Source: Lachnospiraceae bacterium (GTDB lineage: Bacteria; Bacillota; Clostridia; Lachnospirales; Lachnospiraceae). Taken from it: 64,000 bases of DNA. The DNA is taken from NCBI GenBank assembly GCA_900752065.1, contig CAADTT010000052.1, positions 23,653-87,652 of the forward strand, given 5' to 3'. Of the stretch, positions 52,096-61,836 are shown in pieces (the stretch's first letter is position 1; each line of letters begins with the position of its first letter). Position numbers and translations under genes: made by a program. Under the pieces are notes generated by a model. That model was not told the origin of the DNA. It saw only the letters and a program-made list of their open reading frames with translations, and searched no databases.

Positions 52096-52410
52096 TTACT
52101 CCATTAGTTTTCTTATCTCGTCCGTGATGTCTCCCTCTACCCTGCAATGAACCAGAAGGCTCAAAAGCCTGTGCATCTGGGGCTGCTCCGCATATGCTTC
52201 CAGCTTCTCACGGAAATAGGGCGTCATCTTTTTCCTCAGCTCTTCGACTCTCTGTGCCTGCCTCATCTCTGTAAAGGATTCCTTCGGAGCTTCCAGCTCT
52301 TTTAAAGCTCTGGCACATGCACAGCAATACTCCGCTTCGGAGATCAGCGGACACTCTGAGCGGCAGGTCATTTTGATCTGAACTGCCTGCTTTACAATAT
52401 CCAGCACCAT
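52096..52410 (-). CDS. Hypothetical cysteine-containing protein
   Basis: A 104-residue protein directly after gpmI (1-base gap). The N-terminal half has clustered Cys residues (CRSEC, then CCAC), followed by a charged helical region. No signal peptide or membrane segment is visible. The ribosome site is weak (AAGAAGT), so translation may be coupled to gpmI. The Cys pattern could hold a metal, but I recognise no family and assign no function. Confidence 0.6.
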   Translation of the reverse strand: MVLDIVKQAVQIKMTCRSECPLISEAEYCCACARALKELEAPKESFTEMRQAQRVEELRKKMTPYFREKLEAYAEQPQMHRLLSLLVHCRVEGDITDEIRKLME

Positions 52411-52411
52411 C

Positions 52412-53953
52412 TTACTTCTTGATCAACAGAGACTTTCCTGTCATCTCCGCCGGCTGCTCCATGCCCATCATCTCGATCAGGGTCGGTGCAATATCCGCCA
52501 GACAGCCGCCCTCTCTCAGCGTATAATCACTGTCATAATTCACCAGGATAAACGGCACAGGATTTGTGGTATGTGCGGTAAATGGCGCGCCCGTATTGTA
52601 ATCTACAAGCTGCTCTGCGTTTCCGTGGTCCGCACAGATAAACATCTGACCGCCTACTTCCCTGATCGCTTCCACAGCCTTTCCAACGCACTCATCAACT
52701 GCCTCAACAGCTTTGATGGCTGCACTCTCAATTCCCGTATGGCCTACCATATCCGGATTTGCAAAGTTAATGATGATAACATCATATTTATCGGACCGGA
52801 TCGCCTCTGTCAGCTTATCGCACACTTCATACGCGCTCATCTCCGGCTTCAGGTCATAAGTAGATACTTTCGGGGATTTTACAAGAATTCTCTCCTCACC
52901 CTCGTTCGGCTCCTCGACGCCTCCGTTGAAGAAGAATGTCACATGTGCATATTTTTCTGTCTCAGCGATTCTTGCCTGAGTCTTTCCGTTTGCAGCCAGG
53001 AACTCGCCGAAGGTATTTGTGATCGATACTTTATGGAATGCAACTTCCTTATTCGGAATCGTCTCATCATACTCGGTAAAGCATACATAGGTCAGATCCA
53101 GCTTCTTATCTCTCGCAAAGCCCTCGAAATCATCGGAGCAGAACGCACGGCTGATTTCCCTTGCACGGTCCGGGCGGAAGTTAAAGAAGATGATGGAATC
53201 CTTGTCCTGGATCGTAGCGACCGGTTTGCCATCCTTTTCCACAACTGTCGGAATCACGAACTCATCATTCTTTCCATCCTCATAGGACTGTGCCACAGCA
53301 CAAACGCCGCAGGCTGCCTTCTGTCCCACGCCTTTTACCATAGCATTGTAAGCCAGCTCGACTCTGTCCCAGCGGTTGTCGCGGTCCATTGCGTAGTAAC
53401 GTCCCATAACGGTAGCAATCTCACCTACGCCGATCTTCTTCATCTCGTCAGCGAGCTGCTGTACATAACCCTTTCCGGAGGTAGGCGGTGTGTCACGCCC
53501 GTCCAGGAAGCAGTGAACGTAAACCTTTTCCAGTCCCTCTCTCTTTGCCAGCTCCAGCAGAGCATAGAGATGCGTATTATGGCTGTGTACACCTCCGTCC
53601 GAGAGCAGTCCAAACATATGCAGAGCGGAGCCGTTTTCTTTTGCATTTCTTACGGCATGAAGGAGCGCTTCATTTTTGAAAAAGTCGCCATCCTGGATCT
53701 CTTTTGTAATCCTGGTCAGTTCCTGATATACGATACGCCCCGCACCCATATTCAGGTGTCCTACTTCTGAATTTCCCATCTGCCCGTCCGGAAGTCCTAC
53801 TGCCATTCCGCTGGCATATCCCTTTACAAAGGGGCATTCCGCCATCAGCTTGTCCATCACCGGAGTCTTGCCTTCTGCCACTGCGTTTGCTTCAACCTTC
53901 TCATTCAATCCATATCCATCCAGAATCATTAATACGGTTGGTTTTTTACTCAT
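52412..53953 (-). CDS. gpmI: 2,3-bisphosphoglycerate-independent phosphoglycerate mutase
   Basis: A 513-residue di-Mn enzyme that interconverts 3- and 2-phosphoglycerate. It belongs to the alkaline phosphatase superfamily: MILDGYGLNEK at the N-terminus, the phospho-Ser in GQMGNSEVGHLNMGAGRIV, and metal ligands in FANPDMVGHTG and FICADHGNAEQ. The length is typical. AAAGGAG precedes the ATG. With the convergent eno it supplies two consecutive glycolytic steps. Confidence 0.97.
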   Translation of the reverse strand: MSKKPTVLMILDGYGLNEKVEANAVAEGKTPVMDKLMAECPFVKGYASGMAVGLPDGQMGNSEVGHLNMGAGRIVYQELTRITKEIQDGDFFKNEALLHAVRNAKENGSALHMFGLLSDGGVHSHNTHLYALLELAKREGLEKVYVHCFLDGRDTPPTSGKGYVQQLADEMKKIGVGEIATVMGRYYAMDRDNRWDRVELAYNAMVKGVGQKAACGVCAVAQSYEDGKNDEFVIPTVVEKDGKPVATIQDKDSIIFFNFRPDRAREISRAFCSDDFEGFARDKKLDLTYVCFTEYDETIPNKEVAFHKVSITNTFGEFLAANGKTQARIAETEKYAHVTFFFNGGVEEPNEGEERILVKSPKVSTYDLKPEMSAYEVCDKLTEAIRSDKYDVIIINFANPDMVGHTGIESAAIKAVEAVDECVGKAVEAIREVGGQMFICADHGNAEQLVDYNTGAPFTAHTTNPVPFILVNYDSDYTLREGGCLADIAPTLIEMMGMEQPAEMTGKSLLIKK

Positions 53954-54094
53954 GTTTCTTCTCCTTTATAAAAATAGAATTTATAAGCCTCTTCTAACTC
54001 TCTATTTTACATGATTTTGCCCTGTTCGTCAATTTCTAATGCACCCGGAACCTGAGAAATCTGTTACAGATACCTTCTTATATCATATTATTTT

Positions 54095-57000
54095 TTAAAG
54101 TTTACCGGCCTTCGCTTTGCTCATCAGGCTGACCTTTCCTTTTGCCCGTACTGCGATTTTATAATAGTACTTCCTGCCCTTCTTTGCCTTTTTATCCAGC
54201 CAGGAAAGCTTCTTTTTGGAAACTGTTGCGATTCTTACGTATCCGGAAGCTTTCTTCGTGGAACGGTATATCACATATTTCACAGCCTGTTTGCTCTTTG
54301 CCCATTTAATCGTCATTCCCTGAGAGGTACGCGCAACTTTTTTCAGCTTCGCAGTCTGTGCCATCGTGATCGTTTTTGCCTGCCCTTTGCCGCTGATCTC
54401 TTTTCCGTCTGTGGAGAGCGCTACTGCGTAATAGGATGCTTTCTTTGCTGCCGGATTTTTATCTGTCAGCACCGTGCCGCCGGATTTCGTATTTCCCACC
54501 AGCACTGTTTTTCCATTCGCTGTGCGGTACACCGCATAATGATCCGCGCCTGCCACAGCATTTACGGTAATGGCTACAAAAACACCTTTTTTCTGTGCTG
54601 CTGCTTTTACTGCCTTTATTGACGGTGCTTCCACTGTTGCAGGTGTATGATCTGTGTTCGAAATATTTTTCGTCAGATTTGCCCTGGCAGCCTTCAGCTC
54701 CTCCGTCAAGCCTGACAATACTGCTGCATCTGCGTTTTCCATTGCATTCTCCAATGCTTCATATGCTTTCTTGAACGCATTCCAGCTCTGGGCAGTATAA
54801 TCACCCTGTCCTGCCTCATATTCTTTCTTAGCCTCCGCAAATGTATTCTGAGCCTGTGCCTTTGCCGCTTCCAGCTTTCTGTCCCGAACCGTCAGTCCCG
54901 CTTCTGCATCTTTCAAATCATGCATGATTTCTTTCAGCTCTGTTACGGAAGAATCTTCTCCTGCTTTCTGTGCTGCCCCGTATGCCTCCGTCATTCTCCT
55001 CCATGAAGCATCGGTATATTCTCCCTGTCCTTTCCCGATCACGGCAGCGGCTGCTTCCCGTGCAGATGCAAAGCTTACCGCTACGGCGCCTTTCGAAACC
55101 GGCTCCCCGACTTCGATGCTGTAAAGGACTTCTCCCACTCTGACAGAGGCTGTTTCTCCCGCCAGAAGACCTGTAATTGTCATCCGGTTCACCAGTCCCT
55201 GTTCCTTTCTGAAGAGCTTTGTACGTTTCAGTTTCACACTGTTTCCGACGGCAGCCTCATTTGTCCAGCTTGCCACATCTTCCGTATAGGGATAAAGAAC
55301 AATTACATCGTTCTCACGGATACAGGTGATCAGATAACTTTCACCCGAAACAATTTCTGATACCCTCTCATATCCGGGAATCACATCATCCCCGGAAACT
55401 GCATCCTTTTTCTTCAGGAGAGTCAGATCATAGGTCCCTTCAGTCCAGGACTCGTTATAACTGCTCCTGTCAAAGATAGAGTTTGTATAATAGTAAACAA
55501 TATAACTGTCCGAACTGTTTTTGATTCGGAAAACGGTTCCCTGCTCTTCTTCCACTGCCTCCACGGTCATATTTTCCGGAACCGGATTGAAATAATATGC
55601 CTGACTTGTATTTGTCAGATAATGTTCAATAAAGTCATTTCTGATATACCAGGTATTCTCTCCCCTTCTCTCAAACGTCATCCGGGCATTCTCCAGATCT
55701 GTTGCCTGATTCACTGTAGCGGCAAATGCATTGTCCGTATCCGCCGTATTTGCTATGTGGTCGCAGAGTGCATATTTTCCGGCAAAATCCACCTGCACTG
55801 CCTCCGCATTTCCGCTCACCACATCAGCCTCTGCGCCTTCCACCGTAAAACTTCCGCCCTGTTCCAAAATCACCTGCTTCGCACCGTTTGTCACAGAAAT
55901 TCTGTAGGTCACACCGTCAATGACCGCTTCTGTCGTTCCGGCAGCGCCGCCCTTTGTGATGGTCACCTCTACCCTGCCGTCCGTCCTCTTATCCACGGAA
56001 ACTGCAGCGATTCCTGTATCCGGCTCCTTTGTAACAGTTCCATCCCCGGAATAGCTTCTTGTATAAGATGCTTTTCCCTCATATAACTCTACTTCCACAC
56101 TTGTGTCCGCAAGCGCTGCATTCGGAGCCACTTCCAGAATATCATAGCTGGTGTAGAAAAGCTCATAAGGACTTTCCCCAATATAACCGTCCGTTGTCGG
56201 TTCCCAGAGCAGACCGATCCTGCCGTCTTTCTGCTCCGTCATACATGAATAAGCAAAGATGTCATCATACTCCGGATCTTTAATATCATATGTGTCCAGC
56301 AGGCTCATGGTCCTGCCTGCGTCATTATTTACCAGGAAAGTATAGATCCTGCCGTTCTTACGGCTTGTCGTTCCAGCGGGACAGGTTACCAGGATCAGAT
56401 CTTTGCCATCCACCTGTCTGGAATAACGGATTGCCGTAACGTTACAGTCACTCCAGCAGGAAACTCCTGTATCTACCATTGTACCCATGCTGTAATTGCC
56501 ATTTTCATCTTTCACCGCATCCGTATAACAGATGTGGTTCAGCGCATTTTTTGACGTTCTTGAAAACATGCGCAGCGTACCGTCGGACAGCTCTACCATT
56601 TCACTCTCTGAAGACTTTCCGGCGCTCGCCAAATGCGTCACGTTATTTGTCCGCGTCCAGGTCACTCCGTTGTCCTTTGAATAGATAAAGCTGGCTTTTT
56701 CACCGCCCTGATTGCCGTAAAACGGAACGGTGATCACACCTTCGCTGGTCGTCAGTCCTTTTCCCGGAGATACCAGGATATAGCTTTCACCTGTCTCCGG
56801 CTTTACCTGGTCATTCAGGATCCTGGGATTTTCCCAGCTCCTTCCGCCGTCTTCTGACTCTACCATCCAGATATAACCAATATTATATACATGAAGTTCT
56901 GAGTCTTTATAAAATACGTTCTGCTGAACATCCTCATCTGTATTTACCTGTTTTTGTGTCAGCGGAACGAAAATGCCGTTCTCCTTTTTCTCGATATTAT

Positions 57001-57715
57001 ACCATTCGTCCACACGCCATTCCGTAGCGGTGCTGTCCGTGCGCCTGAGTACCGGTGCGTAACCCTCCGCGTCAAAATCCCCTACATAATACGCATAGCT
57101 TGTCATATCGGCCGCCGGGTTCCTTCCCGCATTTGCATAATTATCCGTCAATGCGAGGCGTTTCACTCCCCCTATCTCCACATAACCAGTTCCCTCCGGA
57201 ATCGCGCCATAATGTGTGGTGATTCCCGAAGGATTCACATCCGCCATGCAGTAGACGGTGCCATCCGGCCCTTCCACCAGTGCCGGATCAATGACTGTCG
57301 TTGCATTCTTACCTGCATATCCTTTGCTGTCCGGAAACCAGATGGGAAAACTGTAATTCCAGGTTTTTCCCATATCCGCAGATACAGAGGCGATCGTGTC
57401 AAGTCCTCCCCCGTCTCCCGGCGTTGCGTATCTGGCATCCGCCGCCGCCACCAGGTTTCCGCTATGCTCCCCGTTTTCTACGGAAATCAAAGCCGGTATA
57501 CGAAAGCTGTAGCTGCCGCCTGTCCAGGTAGGAAACGGCTGCGATATTGTCATGGTATCTGCCGCAGCATTCACACTTCCCGCCTTGATCAGTTCCGGTT
57601 CTGCCGCCGAAACCAAAAGTGTGCCTGCCGGAATCACCACAGCCGCAACTGCACATGACAGGAGCAGACTGATTCCCTGTTTCCATACCTGTGGAATAAT
57701 TGTTTCTTTTTTCAA
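54095..57715 (-). CDS. Secreted GH33 exo-sialidase with FIVAR modules
   Basis: A 1206-residue exported enzyme that should release terminal sialic acid from host glycans. A signal peptide (to about residue 38) precedes the catalytic domain. It contains the FRIP motif (Arg72), the likely acid/base Asp106, an Asp box SADMGKTW (112-119), further Asp boxes SEDGGRSW and SKDNGVTW, the likely Glu370 and nucleophile Tyr489 (AYSCMTE). Two FIVAR repeats (about 882-1018) and two Lys-rich fibronectin-like repeats (about 1030-1206) follow. There is no LPXTG motif. The start codon is TTG (57713-57715), 6 bases after AAGGAGG. The GH2 enzymes at 17570 and 24457 carry similar accessory modules. Confidence 0.92.
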   Translation of the reverse strand: MKKETIIPQVWKQGISLLLSCAVAAVVIPAGTLLVSAAEPELIKAGSVNAAADTMTISQPFPTWTGGSYSFRIPALISVENGEHSGNLVAAADARYATPGDGGGLDTIASVSADMGKTWNYSFPIWFPDSKGYAGKNATTVIDPALVEGPDGTVYCMADVNPSGITTHYGAIPEGTGYVEIGGVKRLALTDNYANAGRNPAADMTSYAYYVGDFDAEGYAPVLRRTDSTATEWRVDEWYNIEKKENGIFVPLTQKQVNTDEDVQQNVFYKDSELHVYNIGYIWMVESEDGGRSWENPRILNDQVKPETGESYILVSPGKGLTTSEGVITVPFYGNQGGEKASFIYSKDNGVTWTRTNNVTHLASAGKSSESEMVELSDGTLRMFSRTSKNALNHICYTDAVKDENGNYSMGTMVDTGVSCWSDCNVTAIRYSRQVDGKDLILVTCPAGTTSRKNGRIYTFLVNNDAGRTMSLLDTYDIKDPEYDDIFAYSCMTEQKDGRIGLLWEPTTDGYIGESPYELFYTSYDILEVAPNAALADTSVEVELYEGKASYTRSYSGDGTVTKEPDTGIAAVSVDKRTDGRVEVTITKGGAAGTTEAVIDGVTYRISVTNGAKQVILEQGGSFTVEGAEADVVSGNAEAVQVDFAGKYALCDHIANTADTDNAFAATVNQATDLENARMTFERRGENTWYIRNDFIEHYLTNTSQAYYFNPVPENMTVEAVEEEQGTVFRIKNSSDSYIVYYYTNSIFDRSSYNESWTEGTYDLTLLKKKDAVSGDDVIPGYERVSEIVSGESYLITCIRENDVIVLYPYTEDVASWTNEAAVGNSVKLKRTKLFRKEQGLVNRMTITGLLAGETASVRVGEVLYSIEVGEPVSKGAVAVSFASAREAAAAVIGKGQGEYTDASWRRMTEAYGAAQKAGEDSSVTELKEIMHDLKDAEAGLTVRDRKLEAAKAQAQNTFAEAKKEYEAGQGDYTAQSWNAFKKAYEALENAMENADAAVLSGLTEELKAARANLTKNISNTDHTPATVEAPSIKAVKAAAQKKGVFVAITVNAVAGADHYAVYRTANGKTVLVGNTKSGGTVLTDKNPAAKKASYYAVALSTDGKEISGKGQAKTITMAQTAKLKKVARTSQGMTIKWAKSKQAVKYVIYRSTKKASGYVRIATVSKKKLSWLDKKAKKGRKYYYKIAVRAKGKVSLMSKAKAGKL

Positions 57716-57762
57716 AATAATCCTCCTTTTTTCGATAGGGTTGTTTTGTTATATGCAGCATT

Positions 57763-57791
57763 ATCCTACCTTGATTTTCCTGAAATTTCAA
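57763..57791 (-). promoter_or_regulatory. Candidate sialidase promoter
   Basis: TTGAAA (57786-57791), 17 bases, TAGGAT (57763-57768) on the minus strand, about 45 bases upstream of the TTG start codon. The rest of 57716-57898 shows no other signal. Confidence 0.45.
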
Positions 57792-57898
57792 TAAAAAACC
57801 CACACATTATTCAAAGAATTGCCCGACAAATGGGATGAGACTACGGATTGCACCGTGCTTTGCACTCTCGCAATCCTAAAAACACCTCAAATCCGCTC

Positions 57899-58945
57899 TC
57901 ATTCAAATATGAGATTCTGATACACAGCATAAGCATCGAGGATATGAAACGGCTCTGTCTCGTGGCTGCCCTGCGCCCCTGCGGTGATGAGAATAAAGGT
58001 CTCTCCCCCTATTTCTGCAAAGCTGGCAAGACACAGTCCCGCCTCCTCGGTATACCCCGTCTTTCCGCCTGCGATCAGCCCACTGTTCCGAATCTCCTCT
58101 GTCATGCCGCCAAACAAAGTGCTGTAAACTGTGATGCCGTCCGGATGCAGACCGGTAGCTTCCGTGCTGTGGACAGCCGAGGATGCGATCTCCCGGAAGG
58201 TTTCATTCTGCAAAGCGTATTCCAGAAGCTTTGCCATGTCTGATGCCGTGGTGTAGTGCTCCGGATCATGCAGGCCGCTGGCATTTACAAAATGCGTTCC
58301 CGTCATGCCAAGCTCTGCCGCCTTCTGGTTCATCAGCTCTGCAAAGGCTTCTTCCGAGCCGGCCAGATAATCCGCCAGTCCGGTGCAGCACTCCGCGCCG
58401 GAGGGCAGCATCACGCCGTAGAGCAAATCCAGCGCCGTCACCTCTTCTCCCGGTGAGAAGCCTGCCATAGATGCCTCTGCCAGATAAAGCTCTTCAAACA
58501 TTTCTTCAGAAAGCCTGACCCTGACCTGCAGGTCCGGAATATTCTCCAGCACCACCACCGCCGTCATGATCTTTGTCATGGACGCCGGATACATCCGCTC
58601 TTCGCTTCCCTTATCCAAAAGCACCTCTCCTGTCTTCGTCCGGATCAGAAGGGCATGTCTGCTGTACAGTTCTTCCGGTCCGATGTTTAAAGATACCGGA
58701 GGCTCCGTCATCTTCTCTGTCTTTTCTTCTGTTTCTGTGTGGCTTTCTGTCTGGCTCTCCAGCGGGACGATCTGTTCTTCTGTCGTCTGTCCGGCCTTCT
58801 TTTCTTTCTGCGAAACTCTCACATTCCGCCAGATCACGATTCCTGCAAATATCAGAATAACCAGCAAAAGCAAGCGCATCAGAAATGCCCCTGCCATCTG
58901 TTTTCTTCTGCGTGCCCGCCTGCTTCGTCTTTTTCGTGTGCTCAT
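57899..58945 (-). CDS. D-alanyl-D-alanine carboxypeptidase
   Basis: A 348-residue penicillin-binding protein of the DacF/S11 type that trims D-alanine from peptidoglycan stem peptides outside the membrane. A highly basic N-terminus (Arg/Lys) precedes a membrane helix (LLLLVILIFAGIVIW), a Glu/Thr-rich stalk, and the catalytic motifs SMTKIMTAV (SxxK), PSGAECC in the SxN place, and GGKTGYTEEAG (KTG). The ATG at 58943-58945 follows AGAGGTG; the longer frame has no support. The second motif carries Ala-Glu where Asn is common, a known variation in Clostridia. Confidence 0.92.
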   Translation of the reverse strand: MSTRKRRSRRARRRKQMAGAFLMRLLLLVILIFAGIVIWRNVRVSQKEKKAGQTTEEQIVPLESQTESHTETEEKTEKMTEPPVSLNIGPEELYSRHALLIRTKTGEVLLDKGSEERMYPASMTKIMTAVVVLENIPDLQVRVRLSEEMFEELYLAEASMAGFSPGEEVTALDLLYGVMLPSGAECCTGLADYLAGSEEAFAELMNQKAAELGMTGTHFVNASGLHDPEHYTTASDMAKLLEYALQNETFREIASSAVHSTEATGLHPDGITVYSTLFGGMTEEIRNSGLIAGGKTGYTEEAGLCLASFAEIGGETFILITAGAQGSHETEPFHILDAYAVYQNLIFE

Positions 58946-59013
58946 TCTTTTCACCTCTGTTACGTTCTTCCATTTCTTTTTCCGTCCCTGCCCGGCGTTC
59001 GATATCTGACATA

Positions 59014-59048
59014 CAGGCAGTCTCCGTAGAGGCTGCCTGCCGTTTTTT
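59014..59048 (+). terminator. Orphan terminator-like hairpin on the plus strand
   Basis: CAGGCAG (59014-59020) and CTGCCTG (59033-59039), with an inner CTC/GAG, are followed by CCGTTTTTTG on the plus strand, where no gene ends. On the minus strand it lies in the leader of the carboxypeptidase gene. It may block antisense transcription or fold in the mRNA leader. Confidence 0.5.
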
Positions 59049-59149
59049 GCCGCCTGCCGGATCCTATTGTCAGAATAACACATTTTTTCCCGAACTTTCT
59101 GCGGACACTCTTAAAATTTTCTTGTTATCTCTTTAGGATTTTGCAGCTA

Positions 59150-59818
59150 TCAGGCCTTATCAACAACTTCCCCGCGTTTCTTATAAATGCTGTTCGCCGG
59201 AACCACCTCTCTGACAGAGGAGAGAGGATAAATATTGCTGTGGGGGCCGATGACGGTACCCGGATTCAGCACGGAGCCGCAGCCTACCTCTACCTCGTCG
59301 CCCAGCATTGCGCCGAATTTCTTCAGCCCTGTCTCCATGCGCTCTTCTCCGTCCTTTACGACTACCAGCTTCTTGTCTGACTTCACATTTGAGGTGATGG
59401 AGCCTGCACCCATATGTGCCTTATAGCCCAGAATGGAATCCCCCACATAGTTATAGTGGGGTACCTGTACCTTATTGAAGAGAACAACGTTTTTCAGTTC
59501 TGTGGAATTTCCCACTACAGCGCCCTCTCCCACCAGTGCGTTTCCGCGGATAAACGCACAGTGACGCACCTCCGCTTCCTTTCCGATGATGGCCGGGCCG
59601 TTAATGTATGCTGTGGGCGCTACCTTTGCCGATTTCGCCACCCATACGTTGTCTCCCCGTTTTTCGTACTCCTCCTCGCTTAAAGTGCTTCCCAGCGCTT
59701 TGATAAAATCACCGATCTTCGGAAGGACTTCCCAGGGATATTCCGCTCCCGCGAACAGATCCTTTGCAATCGTCTCCTCCAGATTATATAGATTTTTGAT
59801 TTTGCATGTTTCCATCAT
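59150..59818 (-). CDS. Left-handed beta-helix (hexapeptide repeat) protein, GlmU-C-terminal-like
   Basis: A 222-residue protein built largely of hexapeptide repeats (about residues 60-205: AYINGPAIIGKEAEVRHCAF, GEGAVVGNSTELKN and so on), the fold of GlmU and other acyl- or nucleotidyl-transferases. An N-terminal helical part (about 1-55) replaces the pyrophosphorylase domain of GlmU. It probably transfers an acetyl or similar group to a sugar nucleotide, but the substrate is unknown. The ATG overlaps the topB stop by 4 bases, so translation is coupled. Confidence 0.8.
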   Translation of the reverse strand: MMETCKIKNLYNLEETIAKDLFAGAEYPWEVLPKIGDFIKALGSTLSEEEYEKRGDNVWVAKSAKVAPTAYINGPAIIGKEAEVRHCAFIRGNALVGEGAVVGNSTELKNVVLFNKVQVPHYNYVGDSILGYKAHMGAGSITSNVKSDKKLVVVKDGEERMETGLKKFGAMLGDEVEVGCGSVLNPGTVIGPHSNIYPLSSVREVVPANSIYKKRGEVVDKA

Positions 59819-61815
59819 TTTTTTACCCCCTTCTTGTAAAAACCCGCTGCAACCTGAAAATTGTTGCGCAGGATGTAACTGTGATTGTTCATCAGAACAT
59901 TTTGCGTGCGTCCCCTGATGAAATTCTCCAGCTTTGTCATATATTCCTCTGTAGTGATCTCCCCTTCTGCCACATAAGTCAGCCCCTTTTCCCAGCTTGC
60001 CGTCAGTTCCGGGTTCAGCAGGGATTTTATGGAGGCATTCACCACTTCGTAAATCATCTCTCCCAGCAGCGTGGGAGTGAGGATCTGCGTCTTTTTATTT
60101 AATGCGATGTACTTATTGGCGACCAGCTTCTTTAAGATCTCCGCCCGGGTCGCGCTCGTCCCGATGCCGCTCCCCTTGATCTGCGCCCGCAGCTCTTCGT
60201 CCTCGATCAACTGGCCCGCATTCTCCATCGCCAGGATCATGGAACCGGAATTATACCGCTTCGGCGGCGATGTCTCACTCTCCTTGATCTGGAGAGATTT
60301 TACCGGAATCTCCATCCCCTTTTTCAGCTTCTTCAGAGCTTCCATAAAGCCTGCGTCCGCCTTTACTTCCGTTTCCTCTTCTTTTTTCTTACTGTCGCCC
60401 GGCAGTCCCGCCACCTTCAGATACCCCTCCGAGACCAGCACCTTAAAGCTGGAAAAGAAGGATTCCTTTGACATCTCTGTCACCAGACTCACCTTCTGAT
60501 AGACAGCCGCCGGATAAAAAATACTCAGGAAACGCCTGACTACCGCATGGTACACATTCACCGACCGCTCCGACAGAGAGCGCAGCGCCCCAAGTCCCTG
60601 TCCCGTGGGAACGATCGCATAGTGATCCGTGATCTGCTTGTCATTCACGTACCGGGTAGAGGAAATCTTTTGACAGGTCCCCATCTCCAGAATCTCATCG
60701 GCGAATCCTGCCGCCCAGGGAATTCCCTTTAACCCACGGATATTTTTGTGGATCTCCTTCGCCACTGCCGTAGACAACACTCTGGCATCCGTTCTCGGGT
60801 AGGTCACCAGCTTTTTTTCATAAAGCTCCTGAACGACACGCAGCGTCTCATCCGGACTGAGCTTAAACATGCGGGAGCAGTCATTTTGAAGCTCCGCCAG
60901 ATTATAGAGAAGGGGAGGATTTTTCTTTTCCTGCTTCCTCTCGATGGATTTCACCGTCGCCGCCAGCGGCGGATGCTCCGACAGCCTGGCGATCAGCTCT
61001 TCTGCATCTTTTTTCTCTTTGAACCCATTTTCCTTATAAAGCTTCGGGGACTGGTAGTAAGCAGACCCTTCCACTGCCCGAAACTCCCCGTCAAAATTTT
61101 TTCCATCGTATTCCAGTGTATTCAGCACACGGTAAAAAGGCGTCTTTACAAATTGCCGGATCTCCCGCTCTCTCCGGACAATCATTCCCAGCACACAGGT
61201 CATGACACGCCCCACAGAGATCACCGTATATTTCGTCCCCATGCAGTTTGACAAAAGGTTCCCGTATTTCAGTGTCAGGAGACGGGAAAAATTAATTCCC
61301 ATCAGATAATCTTCCTTCGCCCTCAGATAAGCCGCCTCTGACAGATGATCATAAGCCGACAGATCTTTCGCTTCCGCGATCCCCCGCAGGATCTCCTCCT
61401 CTGTCTGAGAGTCGATCCAAACGCGCCGCCTCTTTTTCCCATGTACCTGCGCCATCTGCTCCACCAGACGGTAGATATATTCGCCCTCCCGTCCGGAGTC
61501 GGTACACACATAGATCGTGTCCACATCCTCCCGGTTCAGCAGGCCGCTGACGATCCGGTACTGCTTCTTCACTCCCGGTATCACTTCATATAAGAACTTT
61601 TCCGGAAGAAAGGGAAGGGTTTCCAGACTCCAGCGCTTGTACTTAATATCGTATACCTCCGGATAGCTCATGGTCACCAGATGACCCACGCACCAGGTAA
61701 TGACCGCGTCCTCCCCTTCCAGATAGCCGTCCCTTCTGGATACAGATATCTTCAGCGCCTTCGCAAATTCCTGCGCCACGCTGGGCTTTTCCGCAATATA
61801 TAATGCTTTCGACAT
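59815..61815 (-). CDS. topB: DNA topoisomerase III
   Basis: A 666-residue type IA topoisomerase that relaxes and decatenates DNA. The N-terminal TOPRIM domain (LYIAEKPSVAQEFA; CTDSGREGEYI) is followed by the catalytic domain with its active Tyr in KLVTYPRTDARVLS. Later GSGIGTSATRAEIL and KNKKTQILTPTLLG-like segments complete the core. No C-terminal zinc fingers are visible, as expected for TopB. GAGGTTTTAA precedes the ATG. Its stop overlaps the hexapeptide gene. Plasmid and integrative elements also carry topB, but nothing mobile is near. Confidence 0.95.
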   Translation of the reverse strand: MSKALYIAEKPSVAQEFAKALKISVSRRDGYLEGEDAVITWCVGHLVTMSYPEVYDIKYKRWSLETLPFLPEKFLYEVIPGVKKQYRIVSGLLNREDVDTIYVCTDSGREGEYIYRLVEQMAQVHGKKRRRVWIDSQTEEEILRGIAEAKDLSAYDHLSEAAYLRAKEDYLMGINFSRLLTLKYGNLLSNCMGTKYTVISVGRVMTCVLGMIVRREREIRQFVKTPFYRVLNTLEYDGKNFDGEFRAVEGSAYYQSPKLYKENGFKEKKDAEELIARLSEHPPLAATVKSIERKQEKKNPPLLYNLAELQNDCSRMFKLSPDETLRVVQELYEKKLVTYPRTDARVLSTAVAKEIHKNIRGLKGIPWAAGFADEILEMGTCQKISSTRYVNDKQITDHYAIVPTGQGLGALRSLSERSVNVYHAVVRRFLSIFYPAAVYQKVSLVTEMSKESFFSSFKVLVSEGYLKVAGLPGDSKKKEEETEVKADAGFMEALKKLKKGMEIPVKSLQIKESETSPPKRYNSGSMILAMENAGQLIEDEELRAQIKGSGIGTSATRAEILKKLVANKYIALNKKTQILTPTLLGEMIYEVVNASIKSLLNPELTASWEKGLTYVAEGEITTEEYMTKLENFIRGRTQNVLMNNHSYILRNNFQVAAGFYKKGVKK

Positions 61816-61836
61816 TTAAAACCTCATATCCGCCGT

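Noticed and set aside
52571..53770. 399-codon plus-strand frame opposite gpmI
   Set aside because: The conserved mutase is on the other strand, and this frame shows no domain or signal.
59815..61815. topB as a sign of an integrative element
   Set aside because: No relaxase, integrase, coupling protein or attachment repeats are nearby, and the neighbours are housekeeping genes.
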